The translations under genes were made by a program, and so were the position numbers. A model generated the notes under the pieces. That model was not told where the DNA came from, did no database searches, and saw nothing but the letters and a program-made list of their open reading frames with translations. This document shows positions 55,034 to 64,000 of a DNA stretch of 64,000 nucleotides, in pieces; position 1 is the stretch's first letter, and every line of letters starts with the position of its first letter. Location of the stretch: assembly GCF_016908395.1 (NCBI RefSeq), contig NZ_JAFBDU010000002.1, positions 248,001 to 312,000 of the forward strand. Reading direction: 5' to 3'. This DNA is from Metabacillus crassostreae (lineage in GTDB: Bacteria; Bacillota; Bacilli; Bacillales; Bacillaceae).

Positions 55034-55237
55034 AATAAAATATACCATCTAAATCAGGAAATAAGAGCGCTTACTTATAGTACTATTTTATTATTCATCT
55101 GTACTTTTTTAACATTGAACATGGACAAAGTATCAGGACTAAGAAAGCGTTCGCATTTTTCTGATACAGTAATTAACCTCTACTTCTATTTGCTCATAAA
55201 ATAGGGAAATGCGATTTAGAGATCTACTAGATCATTA

Positions 55238-55272
55238 AAAAAATGGAGCTCGAATACACTCGATGCTCCATT
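55238..55272 (-). terminator. Terminator of the three-component sensor operon
   Basis: AATGGAGCATCGAG pairs imperfectly with CGAGCTCCATT and is followed by TTTTT on the minus strand. It isolates the sensor operon from the CUT2 operon, which has its own promoter in this 323-bp spacer. Confidence 0.85.
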
Positions 55273-55318
55273 CTCTATTGATCTACTATTAAAATTTATT
55301 AAATGCCATGACGAAAAA

Positions 55319-56431
55319 CTAATCAGATTTATCTTTCTGCAAATAAATCTCATTCCTTGTATGGAAGTCGTCAGCAATAATTGTTTCCTCTATATTTGTT
55401 TGGGTAACAGTAGTTGGTGAAAGAAGGATTGATGGTACTTCCATTTGCCCATTATTTATTTTTACTACATCTCTAATCTCTCCAACATCCTCGTCCTTTG
55501 CTAGCTTGATTGCAAGTTCGGCAGCTAGATCAGTCAGCTCTTTAATTGGCTTATAAATTGTCATTGTTTGTGTTCCTTTAATAATACGTTGAATAGCTGC
55601 TAAATCAGCATCTTGACCAGCAACTGGGATTTCTCCTGCAAGTCCTCTGCTCTCAAGTACCTCGATCACTGCGCCAGCCGTTGCATCATTAGCAGCAATA
55701 ACCGCGTCAATGTTATTATTATTTGCTTTTAATGCAAGCTCAATATTTTCTTTTGCATTTGCAGGCTCCCAATCTTTTGTCCACTGATCAAATACAACAG
55801 TAATATCTCCTTTATCAATATGTGGCTGTAAAACTTCAAATACACCTTTTTTAGCCATATGTGCATTATTATCCGTTTCAGCTCCCCCAATATAAACATA
55901 CCTTCCTTTTGGAACAATTTCTAAAATAGCTTGTGCTTGAAGTGCACCAACCTGTTCATTATCATAAGATAGATACATATCTACCTCTGCATTTTTCACA
56001 AGACGATCATATGATAACACTTTAATTCCTGCTGAATGTGCTTTCTCTACAATAGCTGCCGTTGATTCTGCGTTATGTGGAACAATGACTAATAAATCGA
56101 TTCCCTTGCTAATCATCGTTTCTGCTTGCCATATTTGCAAAGCATCATCGCCATGTGAAGCCATGATCTCAACCTCTGCACCCAATTCTTCAACAGACAT
56201 TCTAAAAAAGTCTCTGTCCTTTAACCAACGTTCTTCAGTTAATGTATCCATCGCAAAGCCAATTTTAATCGTTTCCTCTACCTGCTGTTGCTCGTTCGGC
56301 TTAAAGCTTTCCGTATTTGATTGTACTTCAGTGTCATTGTTTCTATTATCGTGCTTTTCACACCCAAGAAGAAATAAGAATAATATGAGTACCAACAATC
56401 CTGGATTTCTTAGAGAAAATAACTGTTTAAT
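55319..56431 (-). CDS. XylF-like sugar-binding lipoprotein, possible ATT start
   Basis: This is a second sugar-binding protein of the XylF/ChvE fold, about 370 residues, with lipobox LLGC (Cys24 from the proposed start) and IGFAMDTLTEERW, HNAESTAAIVEKAHSAG and GIKVLSYDRLVKN as landmarks. The ribosome-binding site AGGAG lies 8 nt before an ATT codon at 56431, which would give a complete lipoprotein signal (KQLFSLRNPG then a hydrophobic core). The first conventional in-frame start is TTG at 56398, which has no site and shortens the positive N-region. It is cotranscribed after the YesN-type regulator and may feed the CUT2 permease or act in sensing. Confidence 0.75.
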   Translation of the reverse strand: MKQLFSLRNPGLLVLILFLFLLGCEKHDNRNNDTEVQSNTESFKPNEQQQVEETIKIGFAMDTLTEERWLKDRDFFRMSVEELGAEVEIMASHGDDALQIWQAETMISKGIDLLVIVPHNAESTAAIVEKAHSAGIKVLSYDRLVKNAEVDMYLSYDNEQVGALQAQAILEIVPKGRYVYIGGAETDNNAHMAKKGVFEVLQPHIDKGDITVVFDQWTKDWEPANAKENIELALKANNNNIDAVIAANDATAGAVIEVLESRGLAGEIPVAGQDADLAAIQRIIKGTQTMTIYKPIKELTDLAAELAIKLAKDEDVGEIRDVVKINNGQMEVPSILLSPTTVTQTNIEETIIADDFHTRNEIYLQKDKSD

Positions 56432-56455
56432 TTTAATCGCTCCTATACAATGGTT

Positions 56456-57997
56456 TTATTCAGCTTTAGAAAGCAACTTTTTACGGTACTCTTTTGGAGA
56501 AGAATGACAGATCTTTTTAAATACCTTGCTAAAATAATTTGGATCATGGTAACCCACCTCGAATGTTATTTCTTTTAAGCTTTTTGATGGATCTCTCATC
56601 AATTTCTTTGCTTTTTCAATACGACACTCAGTTAAAAAGTGAATATAATTGATCCCTAGTTGTTCTTTGAAAATTTTACTAATGTAAATAGGACTTAATC
56701 CAACCTCTCTACCTATAGCTTCTAATGAGATGTCTTTATGTGCATGATCAATAATATATTGTTTAATATGTTGTATGATATCAGCTTCCATTGCTGCATG
56801 ATTTTCTTCGTGTGATTTTCTCAATCTTTGTAACAAGTGGCTAGTTTCTGCTCGAAGCTGTCTATAATCAGTTGATTTAAAGGAATATAGCTGTACATCA
56901 GATTCGATTCCCATCTCACTTAATACACGAGAAGCAATCCAAAACAGTTCCATTACTTTTTGTTGAGTTTGCTTTAACATTGTACCTTCTTGCTCTAAAC
57001 GATCAATAATCTCAGAAACTTTGCAGGAAATCTCGTCCCATTCTCCATTACGAATGTGTTCAAAATATTGCTGTTCATTTTGCTTTGTTGTTTGCTCATC
57101 AAAGCCAGATACGAGTGCGGGCAATTCATCGTAAAATTGATAATTCCTTGGAATTGATGTATCTCTCGTTGCAATTAACGACTCTTGATAAGATTGTCTG
57201 ATTTGATCTAATGAGTTATAAACAGTTCCGATTCCAACAAAGAGTTTTGTAGCTTCAGTAGATTTACTTATTTTCAAAATCTCTTTAGATAGCATTGTCG
57301 CTTGAGTACGGTATGATTGATCTTTTTTGCGGAATACAATAATAGGAAGCTGACGTCCATATAGAGCACCAACCCAAGCACTTCCTGTATGACTGACTTT
57401 TTCTCTAACCACGGAATAGCAGTCTTCAAAGCCATCTGGCACGATAACACTTAATACAAACTTTTCTGCTGTTGTTTGTATGTCTAGCATCTCTACTAAT
57501 TCTTCTAAATGAATCTCATGCACATGATCAAATAACAGCTGTGTTACAACATCAGTTTGAAACAATGACATCGCTTTTTGCAGCGTATATTGCTGCTTTT
57601 TATTTACTTCAAGTCTTTTTTGTTCAGCCCTAATCTGCTCAAGCACTTTCTCAACTGTATCAACAATTTCCTTCACTCGACTAGGCTTGACCAAATAATC
57701 AACAACACCAAGTTTCATCGCTTCTTTTGCATAATCAAAAGTGGCATAAGCAGTCACTAAAATAAATTTCAAGTCGGGATTGGAGGATTTGATTGTTTCA
57801 ATTGCCTCAATACCAGTCATACCAGGCATTTGAATATCCATAAATACTAAATCAGGTTGAAATTCTGATACTAATTCAATCGCTAATCTTCCATTTTTAG
57901 CTTGTCGAATTGTAATATCGTTAAAATTCTTCTTCAGAATGGTTTCTAATCCATCACGTTCAACTTGTTCATCGTCTACGAGTAATATTTTAATCAT
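56456..57997 (-). CDS. YesN-type response regulator of the XylFII-LytS-YesN type
   Basis: This 513-residue regulator has an N-terminal receiver with D8/D9, phospho-acceptor D54 in LVFMDIQMPG and K104 in YLVKPSR, a middle region, and a C-terminal AraC domain (about residues 410-510) with ISLEAIGREVGLSPIYISKIF and YFSKVFKKICHSSPKEYRKK. Its ATG overlaps the kinase stop by 4 bp (ATGA). In clostridia and bacilli, homologues with LytS and XylFII activate the xylose transporter; here the target is most likely the CUT2 operon at 51078..54995. Confidence 0.92.
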   Translation of the reverse strand: MIKILLVDDEQVERDGLETILKKNFNDITIRQAKNGRLAIELVSEFQPDLVFMDIQMPGMTGIEAIETIKSSNPDLKFILVTAYATFDYAKEAMKLGVVDYLVKPSRVKEIVDTVEKVLEQIRAEQKRLEVNKKQQYTLQKAMSLFQTDVVTQLLFDHVHEIHLEELVEMLDIQTTAEKFVLSVIVPDGFEDCYSVVREKVSHTGSAWVGALYGRQLPIIVFRKKDQSYRTQATMLSKEILKISKSTEATKLFVGIGTVYNSLDQIRQSYQESLIATRDTSIPRNYQFYDELPALVSGFDEQTTKQNEQQYFEHIRNGEWDEISCKVSEIIDRLEQEGTMLKQTQQKVMELFWIASRVLSEMGIESDVQLYSFKSTDYRQLRAETSHLLQRLRKSHEENHAAMEADIIQHIKQYIIDHAHKDISLEAIGREVGLSPIYISKIFKEQLGINYIHFLTECRIEKAKKLMRDPSKSLKEITFEVGYHDPNYFSKVFKKICHSSPKEYRKKLLSKAE

Positions 57998-59436
57998 TTC
58001 TCATCTCTCCTTTCTTTCAATAGCTTAATAGTTACTTTTGTCCTAAAACCGAGACTGCTTTCAATCTCCATTACATCTTCCATACCATTGAAAAGACGAA
58101 GACGCTTCATTACATTACTTAAGCCAATTCCAGTGGAATGTCCATTTGCTGTATACACCTTTTCTTCTAGAATTTCTTGAATTTTCTCTTCTGTCATTCC
58201 AGGGCCATTATCTTCCACTTCAATTGTAACGAGATCATCATCATCCTTAATCCGAAACCAAATCGTACCTCCTTCTTCATTTGGCTCAACCGCATAAATA
58301 ACAGCATTCTCAACAAGTGGCTGCAAGGTAAGACCTGGTATCTTACTATCAAGACAGGATTCATCGATCTCCATATGAAAATTTAGTCTGTCTGTATATC
58401 TTGTTTTTTGAATATCAATGTATTGCTGCATCACATAAACTTCATCATAAAGAGTCATAGGCTTATCCAAATGCTTTAAATTATAACGTAATAAACCTGC
58501 GACACTAACTAATAAGTCACTTGTTTCTTCAGATCCTTCCATATAAGCTTTTTTAGAAAGTGTATTTAATGTGTTAAACAAAAAATGAGGATTAATTTGA
58601 CTTTGAAGATTGCGCAGCTGACTTTCTTTTAGTAGAAGCCTATTCTGCTGTAGCTCATTTTCTAACTGTGCATTATGATGAATATCTGAGATTAAATTGT
58701 TAATATTCACACGCATGCGATCAAACGTCTTTGCTAAAAAGGCAATTTCATCACTTGAATTCACTTCCACTTTTAAATCAAATCTTCCTTTTGACAGCTC
58801 ATTTGCTGCAAGTGTCAGCTTTTCCACTGGTTTCGTGATTCGTTGGGAAAACCAATACGTAAAAAGCAACAGACCTAACGTAATTAGCAATAGTAACCAG
58901 GTTCCTAATTGCTTAAGCTCTTCTGACTGATTAATAATACCTCGATAAAACAAATCATATGTTTGTAGCTCAAGATCAATTAACGTTAGTGCCATTTCGG
59001 AAATATAATTGGAAATATGCGTTGCTTCATTAAATGCTGTCATCGAGTACTCGGTTTCTGCCTCTGACTGAAAAGATAGAGCTAAATCAACCTTCTCACC
59101 CAAACTATCAATTAAATTAATATAATTTGTTAAAGCCAATTCATTCTCAACATTTTTAAATGTAGCAACTTCATTTTTCATACTTTGAATATCTTTTTTA
59201 TTTTGTGTAACCGCTTCTAAATTGTCATTAGAAGGAAGTAGTAAAAAGTTATTCAATGCAGTTACAGTATCTTCACTTTTTCTCGATATTTCATTCAACA
59301 CTAGGTATCGTTCAAGGATGTCGTTATATTGATCGAGCATTTTTTGGTTATAGGATATGAGCGAAACCCATGTTGTCGCCATAATCAAAAGAACGATTAA
59401 CACAAGTCCCCATATTTTCTTCTGTATACTGTTCAT
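57994..59436 (-). CDS. LytS/YesM-type sensor kinase paired with external sugar-binding protein
   Basis: This 480-residue kinase has segment 1 at about residues 9-28, a helical extracellular domain of ~145 residues, segment 2 at about 178-197, a HAMP region and His_kinase motif QSQINPHFLFNTLNTL with His284. HATPase motifs are PLVENAVIYAVEP, DNGPGMTEE and GHSTGIGLSNV. The extracellular part is short and helical, as expected for a kinase that is triggered by a separate sugar-binding protein (encoded immediately upstream, 4-bp overlap). It works with the YesN-type regulator. Confidence 0.92.
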   Translation of the reverse strand: MNSIQKKIWGLVLIVLLIMATTWVSLISYNQKMLDQYNDILERYLVLNEISRKSEDTVTALNNFLLLPSNDNLEAVTQNKKDIQSMKNEVATFKNVENELALTNYINLIDSLGEKVDLALSFQSEAETEYSMTAFNEATHISNYISEMALTLIDLELQTYDLFYRGIINQSEELKQLGTWLLLLITLGLLLFTYWFSQRITKPVEKLTLAANELSKGRFDLKVEVNSSDEIAFLAKTFDRMRVNINNLISDIHHNAQLENELQQNRLLLKESQLRNLQSQINPHFLFNTLNTLSKKAYMEGSEETSDLLVSVAGLLRYNLKHLDKPMTLYDEVYVMQQYIDIQKTRYTDRLNFHMEIDESCLDSKIPGLTLQPLVENAVIYAVEPNEEGGTIWFRIKDDDDLVTIEVEDNGPGMTEEKIQEILEEKVYTANGHSTGIGLSNVMKRLRLFNGMEDVMEIESSLGFRTKVTIKLLKERRDEK

Positions 59437-60410
59437 TTCAAATCCATCTGTTTCACCATTCGAATATCAGTAAGATAACCGTCTAAATTTAGTGGCAAAA
59501 CCTCTTTGTTTAACCACTTCATCATAAACTCCACACTAAGACTCCCCATTTTTGAAGGAGACTGCTCTATCATGCCATCTATTTTCCCTTGCTCCAATAG
59601 AGATAGAGATGTAGGGTCATCGTCAAAAGAATAAATATAAAACGTTTCCGCGTTGGAGCGTCTATCAATTTCCTCTACCAGCTTATCAGCAAATTTAGCG
59701 TTTAACGTGATAAAAGCATCCACATCTGGTGATCTATTTAACAAATCCTTAGTAGTCGCAATTACTTGCTCTCTTGTATCTTCTGTTACTGCTTCAAGTA
59801 GTTCAATATCACGGTAACTGTGGAGAAATTCTTTAATACCCTCTAGTCTTTGAGTTTGATAATATTCCTGTCTTTCATCTAGCATCAGGGCCACTTTTCC
59901 TGATTCACCCATATCCTTTACCAGTTGTTCTGCAATCATTTCACCTGCTAAAAATTGATCAGAACCTACATATGTCCTACGCAGACTTTCAGCCATCGGT
60001 ACATCATTAGCTATCGTAATAACCGGTACACCATATGAAGACGCTTTCACTTTTGTTAATTCCTTAAATTCCTCTGTATCTAATCCCTGGACAATAATTC
60101 CATCTACTTGCGAATAGATTGCAATTTCAATCTGTTTTAGGAAATCTTCCTGGTTATTTCCATAACTTCCCCAAATCTCAAGCCTTGCTCCATTCTTCTC
60201 GGCCTGTTGCTTCGCTCCAGCACTTACTTGATCCCAAAAAGGTGTATCTAACTCCTGAGTAATCAAAACAATTCGCTTGTCAGTAAGCTCCTCAGTTAAT
60301 TCCTCTGGTAACTGCCAATTCGTATCAAATATTTCCACTGCCGAATCTACCGTATAATAAAAAAGGATGAGACAAGTGATCACGCTTACAATTTTAATGA
60401 TCTTTCTCAT
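59433..60410 (-). CDS. XylFII-like membrane-anchored sugar-binding sensor protein
   Basis: This 325-residue periplasmic-binding-fold protein has an N-terminal uncleaved membrane anchor (about residues 4-22) and no lipobox. The sugar-binding domain starts KRIVLITQELDTPFWDQV and includes VDGIIVQGLDTEEF and FYIYSFDDDPTSLSLLEQGKI. It is the first gene of the sensor operon and overlaps the kinase by 4 bp (ATGA). The XylFII-LytS system described for D-xylose in clostridia has the same gene order, so this is likely the external sugar receptor. The exact sugar is not proven. Confidence 0.85.
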   Translation of the reverse strand: MRKIIKIVSVITCLILFYYTVDSAVEIFDTNWQLPEELTEELTDKRIVLITQELDTPFWDQVSAGAKQQAEKNGARLEIWGSYGNNQEDFLKQIEIAIYSQVDGIIVQGLDTEEFKELTKVKASSYGVPVITIANDVPMAESLRRTYVGSDQFLAGEMIAEQLVKDMGESGKVALMLDERQEYYQTQRLEGIKEFLHSYRDIELLEAVTEDTREQVIATTKDLLNRSPDVDAFITLNAKFADKLVEEIDRRSNAETFYIYSFDDDPTSLSLLEQGKIDGMIEQSPSKMGSLSVEFMMKWLNKEVLPLNLDGYLTDIRMVKQMDLK

Positions 60411-60620
60411 GACTGTAACTCCTCTAGGTTAATAAACTGATTTTCATTATACCAGACAATTAAATTAGTGCTATATATTTATCTAACAAATTTAGATGAC
60501 TACTGTTGTATTGTTGAGGTAAAAAAACTAGTGATTTTAATCTGGTAATCACTGTTTTTTTGCTTAAAATCTTCTAATTAGAGCTTTTAACGGAGGTGGG
60601 ATTTTTTGTCGAAAGTTGTC

Positions 60621-60720
60621 TAATCGCTGATAAATTCGGATAATCGCTGATAAATCTGGAAAATCGCCGATAAATTCAGATAATCGCTGATAAATAGAAA
60701 AAACCGCTGATAAATTTTAT
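60621..60720. repeat. Five tandem 20-bp repeats ending in a palindrome
   Basis: Five units of exactly 20 bp (60621, 60641, 60661, 60681, 60701) share the core ATCGCTGATAAAT; the first two differ at only two or three positions and later units are more diverged. The last unit joins a palindrome GCTGATAAATTTTATCAGC (60705..60723). It lies about 210 bp upstream of the XylFII-like gene, in an otherwise gene-free 641-bp spacer (60411..61051). Confidence 0.85.
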
Positions 60721-60967
60721 CAGCAGTAAATTACTAACGTTTACAAAGGGAGAAGTTCATTTATTTTATTATTATTACTTATCTTATTGAGTTTGATGGC
60801 TTTTTGTAAGCTTTTTTTAAAGAAGATTGTATCTATTTTAGCTAATTACAGGTTAAAAACACGTAATTATTGTGTAAAAAGCAAACACTTCTAAGAAGTT
60901 AGATTCTACTAGACTTATGTAATGCTATTTTCTTCACGTTAAAAGCAAGTAGCTTTAATGTAAAACA

Positions 60968-61014
60968 TAAGGGAGTCAGCCGCTCGATAAAAATCAAGCA
61001 ATTGACTCCCTTTT
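60968..61014 (-). terminator. Terminator after BCCT transporter gene
   Basis: AAGGGAGTCA and TGACTCCCTT form a perfect 10-bp stem with T-rich sequence after it on the minus strand. Confidence 0.8.
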
Positions 61015-61051
61015 CAGTACGATACTGACATAAACATATAAACTTATTAAG

Positions 61052-62584
61052 TTAACTTACTATTGGATTATGTGATTGTTCTTTTTTCTTCTTTTCTTTT
61101 TGTCTTTTTTCAGTTTCGTAATGGGCTGCTTTATAAAAGGAAACACCCATCAGGATCATGACAACGGAAAACGGCAGGGCGGCAATAATCAGCATATTTT
61201 GTAATCCCTGTGTTCCCCCAAAATATACGATGATAGCAGCCATTGCAGACATAGTGAGACCCCATGTCATTTTAACCGTGTTTGGAGGGTTTATCGATCC
61301 ACCTGTACTCAGCATACCTAGAACAAACGTTGCAGAATCTGCTGACGTGATAAAAAAGATAGCAATCACAACGATTGTTAACAATGCCATAAAATCTCCG
61401 AGTGGATAATGCTGGAGAACTCCAAAGGTAGTTGTTTCAAGAGTGTATTTGGAGATAGCATCAATTCCGTTTTGCTCGATATTCAAGGCGGAAACGCCAA
61501 ACACAGCAAAAAAGATAAAGCAAACAATTGACGGAACAATAAGAACTCCTAGTAAAAACTCCTTGATTGTCCTACCCTTGGACACACGCGCTATAAAGAT
61601 CCCTACGAATGGTGCCCAGGAAACCCACCATGCCCAATAAAAAATCGTCCAATTGTCAATCCATGTTCGACCATCTTCATTTAATGGAGAAAGTCGGAAG
61701 CTCATATCAAAGAAATTGGTAATATAACCACCAAGTGTTGTTGTAAACATATTCAAAATATATAATGTAGGTCCAACAATAAATAAAATCAACAATAGTA
61801 CGAATCCAAGACCCATGTTAATATTACTTAAATACTTTATCCCTTTTCCAATTCCAGACCAAGCTGAGAAAATAAACAGTACGGTTGAAGTGGCAAGAAT
61901 TAATAACTGCATCCCATAATTGCTTGGCGTATTAAAAAGGTAGTTTAAACCACCATTAATTTGAGCTGAACCGAAGCCAAGAGTGGAGGCTACACCTACA
62001 ACTGTAGCAAAGACAGCCAAAGTATCAATTAACTTCCCTGGCATTCCCCGCATACTTTTTTCGCCAAATATAGGTATTAGTGTTGCACTTAATAATCCAG
62101 GATATCCTTTGCGAAACTTAAAATAAGCTAAAACTAAAGCAACTACGCCATATACTGCCCAGGCATGAATTCCCCAATGAAAAAAAGAGTATTGGAGAGA
62201 TTGTTTAATTGCCTCATCTGAACCCGGTTCTAATCTTGGTGGATTTTTAAAAGCATGGGCAATAGGTTCTGCTGTTGTCCAAAAAACCAATCCCATCCCC
62301 ATACCTGCACTAAATAACATGGCAAACCATGTTGGTGTACTAAATTCCGGTTTTTCATCATCTTTACCTAATTTAATTTTTCCTAACCTGGAAAACATTA
62401 AATAGATACAGAACGCTAGCAACAACATGATTAGCAGTAAATAGTACCAACCAAATGCTTCTGAAATGTATGACGTTAGATTTGACGTCAAGCTCTGTAA
62501 CTGCTCTGGAGCAACTGCACCCCAAATAACGAGTACAACACAAATAGCAAGTGCGTACCAAAAAACTGAACTAACTTTGTTCAC
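61052..62584 (-). CDS. BCCT family osmolyte transporter (OpuD-like)
   Basis: This 510-residue sodium-coupled betaine/carnitine/choline transporter has 12 membrane segments. The family hallmarks are MGMGLVFWTTAEPIAH, GIHAWAVYGVVALVLAYF and the aromatic WTIFYWAWWVSWAPFVGIF, the signature substrate-binding segment. The Lys/Glu-rich cytoplasmic tail probably senses osmotic stress. The start is GTG at 62584, after GAGGTG. It is monocistronic, with a terminator. It complements OpuA as a second osmoprotectant uptake route; the specific substrate is not clear. Confidence 0.94.
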   Translation of the reverse strand: MNKVSSVFWYALAICVVLVIWGAVAPEQLQSLTSNLTSYISEAFGWYYLLLIMLLLAFCIYLMFSRLGKIKLGKDDEKPEFSTPTWFAMLFSAGMGMGLVFWTTAEPIAHAFKNPPRLEPGSDEAIKQSLQYSFFHWGIHAWAVYGVVALVLAYFKFRKGYPGLLSATLIPIFGEKSMRGMPGKLIDTLAVFATVVGVASTLGFGSAQINGGLNYLFNTPSNYGMQLLILATSTVLFIFSAWSGIGKGIKYLSNINMGLGFVLLLILFIVGPTLYILNMFTTTLGGYITNFFDMSFRLSPLNEDGRTWIDNWTIFYWAWWVSWAPFVGIFIARVSKGRTIKEFLLGVLIVPSIVCFIFFAVFGVSALNIEQNGIDAISKYTLETTTFGVLQHYPLGDFMALLTIVVIAIFFITSADSATFVLGMLSTGGSINPPNTVKMTWGLTMSAMAAIIVYFGGTQGLQNMLIIAALPFSVVMILMGVSFYKAAHYETEKRQKEKKKKEQSHNPIVS

Positions 62585-63186
62585 AAATTTTCACCTCATA
62601 TGATATTTTCAAATATTAATTAGTTAATAGCTTAAGAAATTTCGCAAATGTATATAAAGCAAGAGCTTTATAATTACTTATTAGATAGTATGATTATTCT
62701 ATAATAATGTTGAACATAGGTTATATACATACAAACGAAGATATTTGGGGTATATTCATACAAAATCAAATAAACTTTCTAATCATGGTTGAATCGCTTA
62801 TTTTTGATAAAATATTGATATTTTCATAAGGCCTCAATAACCATACCCCTTCTTACGACTTTACAAACTATATATGTAAAAAATGTGATAGAGATAGCGT
62901 TTTTTTACAAGAAAAGAATTTTAAAGGTGAGATTACAGATCCCCAGTTTTTTCCTATCCAATATAAAATACACCTCTCTATAACGATTAGTTGTATTACT
63001 TCGTTTCTATTGTTATTCACTATATTTTATGACCAGTACCGTCAATAGTGCTATTGTCTTCTATAGTTAAGATAAAAACTATTTAATAAATGATAAATGC
63101 AACTATAAGGCCAAATATTTAGAAGAGCTTCAGTAAAAATACAGTCCCCCACAGCTCTCCCATCACATTTATTTTTGATGAATAAA
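62585..63186. other. Gene-free spacer upstream of BCCT gene
   Basis: This 602-bp AT-rich stretch has no convincing reading frame. Promoter sequences for the BCCT gene are expected close to 62600..62700 (TATAAT-like stretches occur), but I see no operator or repeat worth naming. Confidence 0.4.
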
Positions 63187-63387
63187 TTAACTGGTAAAAA
63201 AGGAACCACTACAAAGGAAATATTCGAATAAGGATCTATATTTTCTTATGATCCATCCAATATATACTGTGTCCAAACTAATAAATATTAATATCAAAAA
63301 GATAATACCTTCCACTAAATGTGATTCGAAAGGACAAACATCATTTTTGGGTAGCTCCACAAGTTCTTTAAAAGTAATCTTCTTCAT
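63187..63387 (-). CDS. Possible small membrane protein
   Basis: This 66-residue frame begins MKKITFKELVELPKND, has one clear hydrophobic segment (about residues 25-45, EGIIFLILIFISLDTVYIGW) and a basic patch after it. GGGGAG lies 4-5 nt before the ATG at 63387; longer frames upstream lack a site. No family is recognised. It could be a real small protein or chance. Confidence 0.35.
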   Translation of the reverse strand: MKKITFKELVELPKNDVCPFESHLVEGIIFLILIFISLDTVYIGWIIRKYRSLFEYFLCSGSFFTS

Positions 63388-63514
63388 CAATCTCCCCTTT
63401 AGCATAAGTGATGAAAAATTAATACACTTTAATTTTAAGATCTTTATCGTAAATGTATAACAGTCTAGAAAAAGGTGGATAATATTCGATAACAATACAA
63501 TGGGGGATTATTAC

Positions 63515-64000
63515 ATGTCAGAGAAAAACAATATGAGGTTAACGTCTTCTGAGATTGCAGTCGTTTGGAGTACCTATCAAAACAACAGTTTTTCTATTTG
63601 TATTCTAAAGTATTTTTTAGCAAATGTAGATGATCATGAAATAAAGTCTGTATTACAATTTGCTCTAGAAGTATCAAGTAAAAATTTGGAATATAGTAAA
63701 AATATTCTTAATGAGGACAATCAACCACTACCAATTGGATTTACTGATGCAGATGTTAGTCCTAATGCCCCACGCTTATTTTCTGATTCGTTTTATCTAT
63801 ACTACCTTAAAAACATGTCTAAAGTTGGATTATCTGTTTATGGTGTAGCTTTAGCAACCAGTGCACACTCTGATGTTCGTGCTTTTCTAAGTCAAGCAAT
63901 ACAAACTTCAACAGATTTATATAATAAAACAGCAGAAACATTATTATCAAAAGGGTTATTTGTAAGACCACCTTATGTAACAACACCCGATCATGTTGAC
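63515..64000 (+). CDS. DUF3231 family protein (partial, 3' end outside window)
   Basis: The first 162 residues of a DUF3231 protein are visible; full members have about 330 residues with two copies of the same helical unit. Landmarks are LTSSEIAVVWSTYQNNS at the start, PIGFTDADVSPNAPRLFSDS and RAFLSQAIQTSTDLYNKTAE. The family is typical of Bacillaceae and related to ferritin-like or spore-associated proteins; the function is unknown. GGGGGA precedes the ATG by 7 nt. The remainder is cut by the right edge. Confidence 0.85.
   Translation, partial: MSEKNNMRLTSSEIAVVWSTYQNNSFSICILKYFLANVDDHEIKSVLQFALEVSSKNLEYSKNILNEDNQPLPIGFTDADVSPNAPRLFSDSFYLYYLKNMSKVGLSVYGVALATSAHSDVRAFLSQAIQTSTDLYNKTAETLLSKGLFVRPPYVTTPDHVD

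Noticed and set aside
60621-60723. Possible CRISPR array or replication iterons
   Set aside because: The 20-bp units are contiguous with no unique spacers, there are no cas genes, and no replication initiator or DnaA boxes are nearby.

Overview
The window is low-GC, mostly minus-strand DNA with strong Shine-Dalgarno sites, frequent TTG and GTG starts, CcpA-type cre sites and Bacillus-type gene families (YesLMNOPQ, OpuA, GbsR, XylFII-LytS-YesN, DUF3231). This fits a member of the Bacillaceae. The genus cannot be fixed from the sequence. No rRNA, tRNA, CRISPR array or complete insertion sequence was found.

Layout. (A) 1-13.1 kb: an oligosaccharide uptake operon in the yesMNOPQ order (histidine kinase, AraC-type response regulator, solute-binding protein, two permeases, YesL-like protein), then a second paralogous binding protein and a GH105 hydrolase cut by the left edge. 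Upstream lie an Anabaena-sensory-rhodopsin-transducer-like protein, a frameshifted MATE transporter and a GH43-like enzyme. (B) 13.7-18.1 kb: the 4-deoxy-5-keto-uronate pathway (kduI, kduD, a DeoR-type regulator, kdgA, kdgK). (C) 18.4-23 kb: unrelated genes (pentapeptide protein, SulP transporter, kinase-like protein, nitroreductase), a manganese riboswitch with no obvious target gene, and a gene remnant. (D) 23.2-43.9 kb: a second polysaccharide block with a heparinase II/III-like lyase, a DUF2264 protein, a second YesMN pair, GH88, a second CUT1 transporter, YesL-like and ThuA-like proteins, a secreted 1265-residue GH59 enzyme, an esterase and another GH105. (E) 44.4-48.3 kb: an OpuA glycine-betaine transporter with a divergent GbsR-like regulator. 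(F) 48.5-49.2 kb: two truncated genes meeting head to head at a deletion scar. (G) 49.3-60.4 kb: a chemoreceptor, a CUT2 sugar ABC transporter and a three-component sugar sensor like XylFII-LytS-YesN. (H) 61-64 kb: a BCCT transporter and a DUF3231 gene cut by the right edge.

How the genes work together. Blocks A, B and D form one catabolic logic. A secreted galactosidase-type enzyme trims polymer outside. Two CUT1 importers bring in oligosaccharides. Cytoplasmic lyase, GH88, GH105, GH43-like, DUF2264 and esterase proteins dismantle them. The unsaturated uronate released goes through KduI, KduD, KdgK and KdgA to pyruvate and glyceraldehyde-3-phosphate. No sulfatase is seen, so a uronate-decorated galactan or arabinogalactan-type polymer looks more likely than a sulfated glycosaminoglycan or ulvan (inference). 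No CUT1 ATPase is present, so a shared MsmX-type ATPase encoded elsewhere is expected.

The most notable non-coding signals are a pair of about 165-bp MITE-like elements with perfect 8-bp target duplications, nested GC-rich hairpin repeats, a shared 16-bp operator before kduD and kdgK, a 46-bp palindrome before opuA, five exact-period 20-bp tandem repeats, and the stranded Mn riboswitch.
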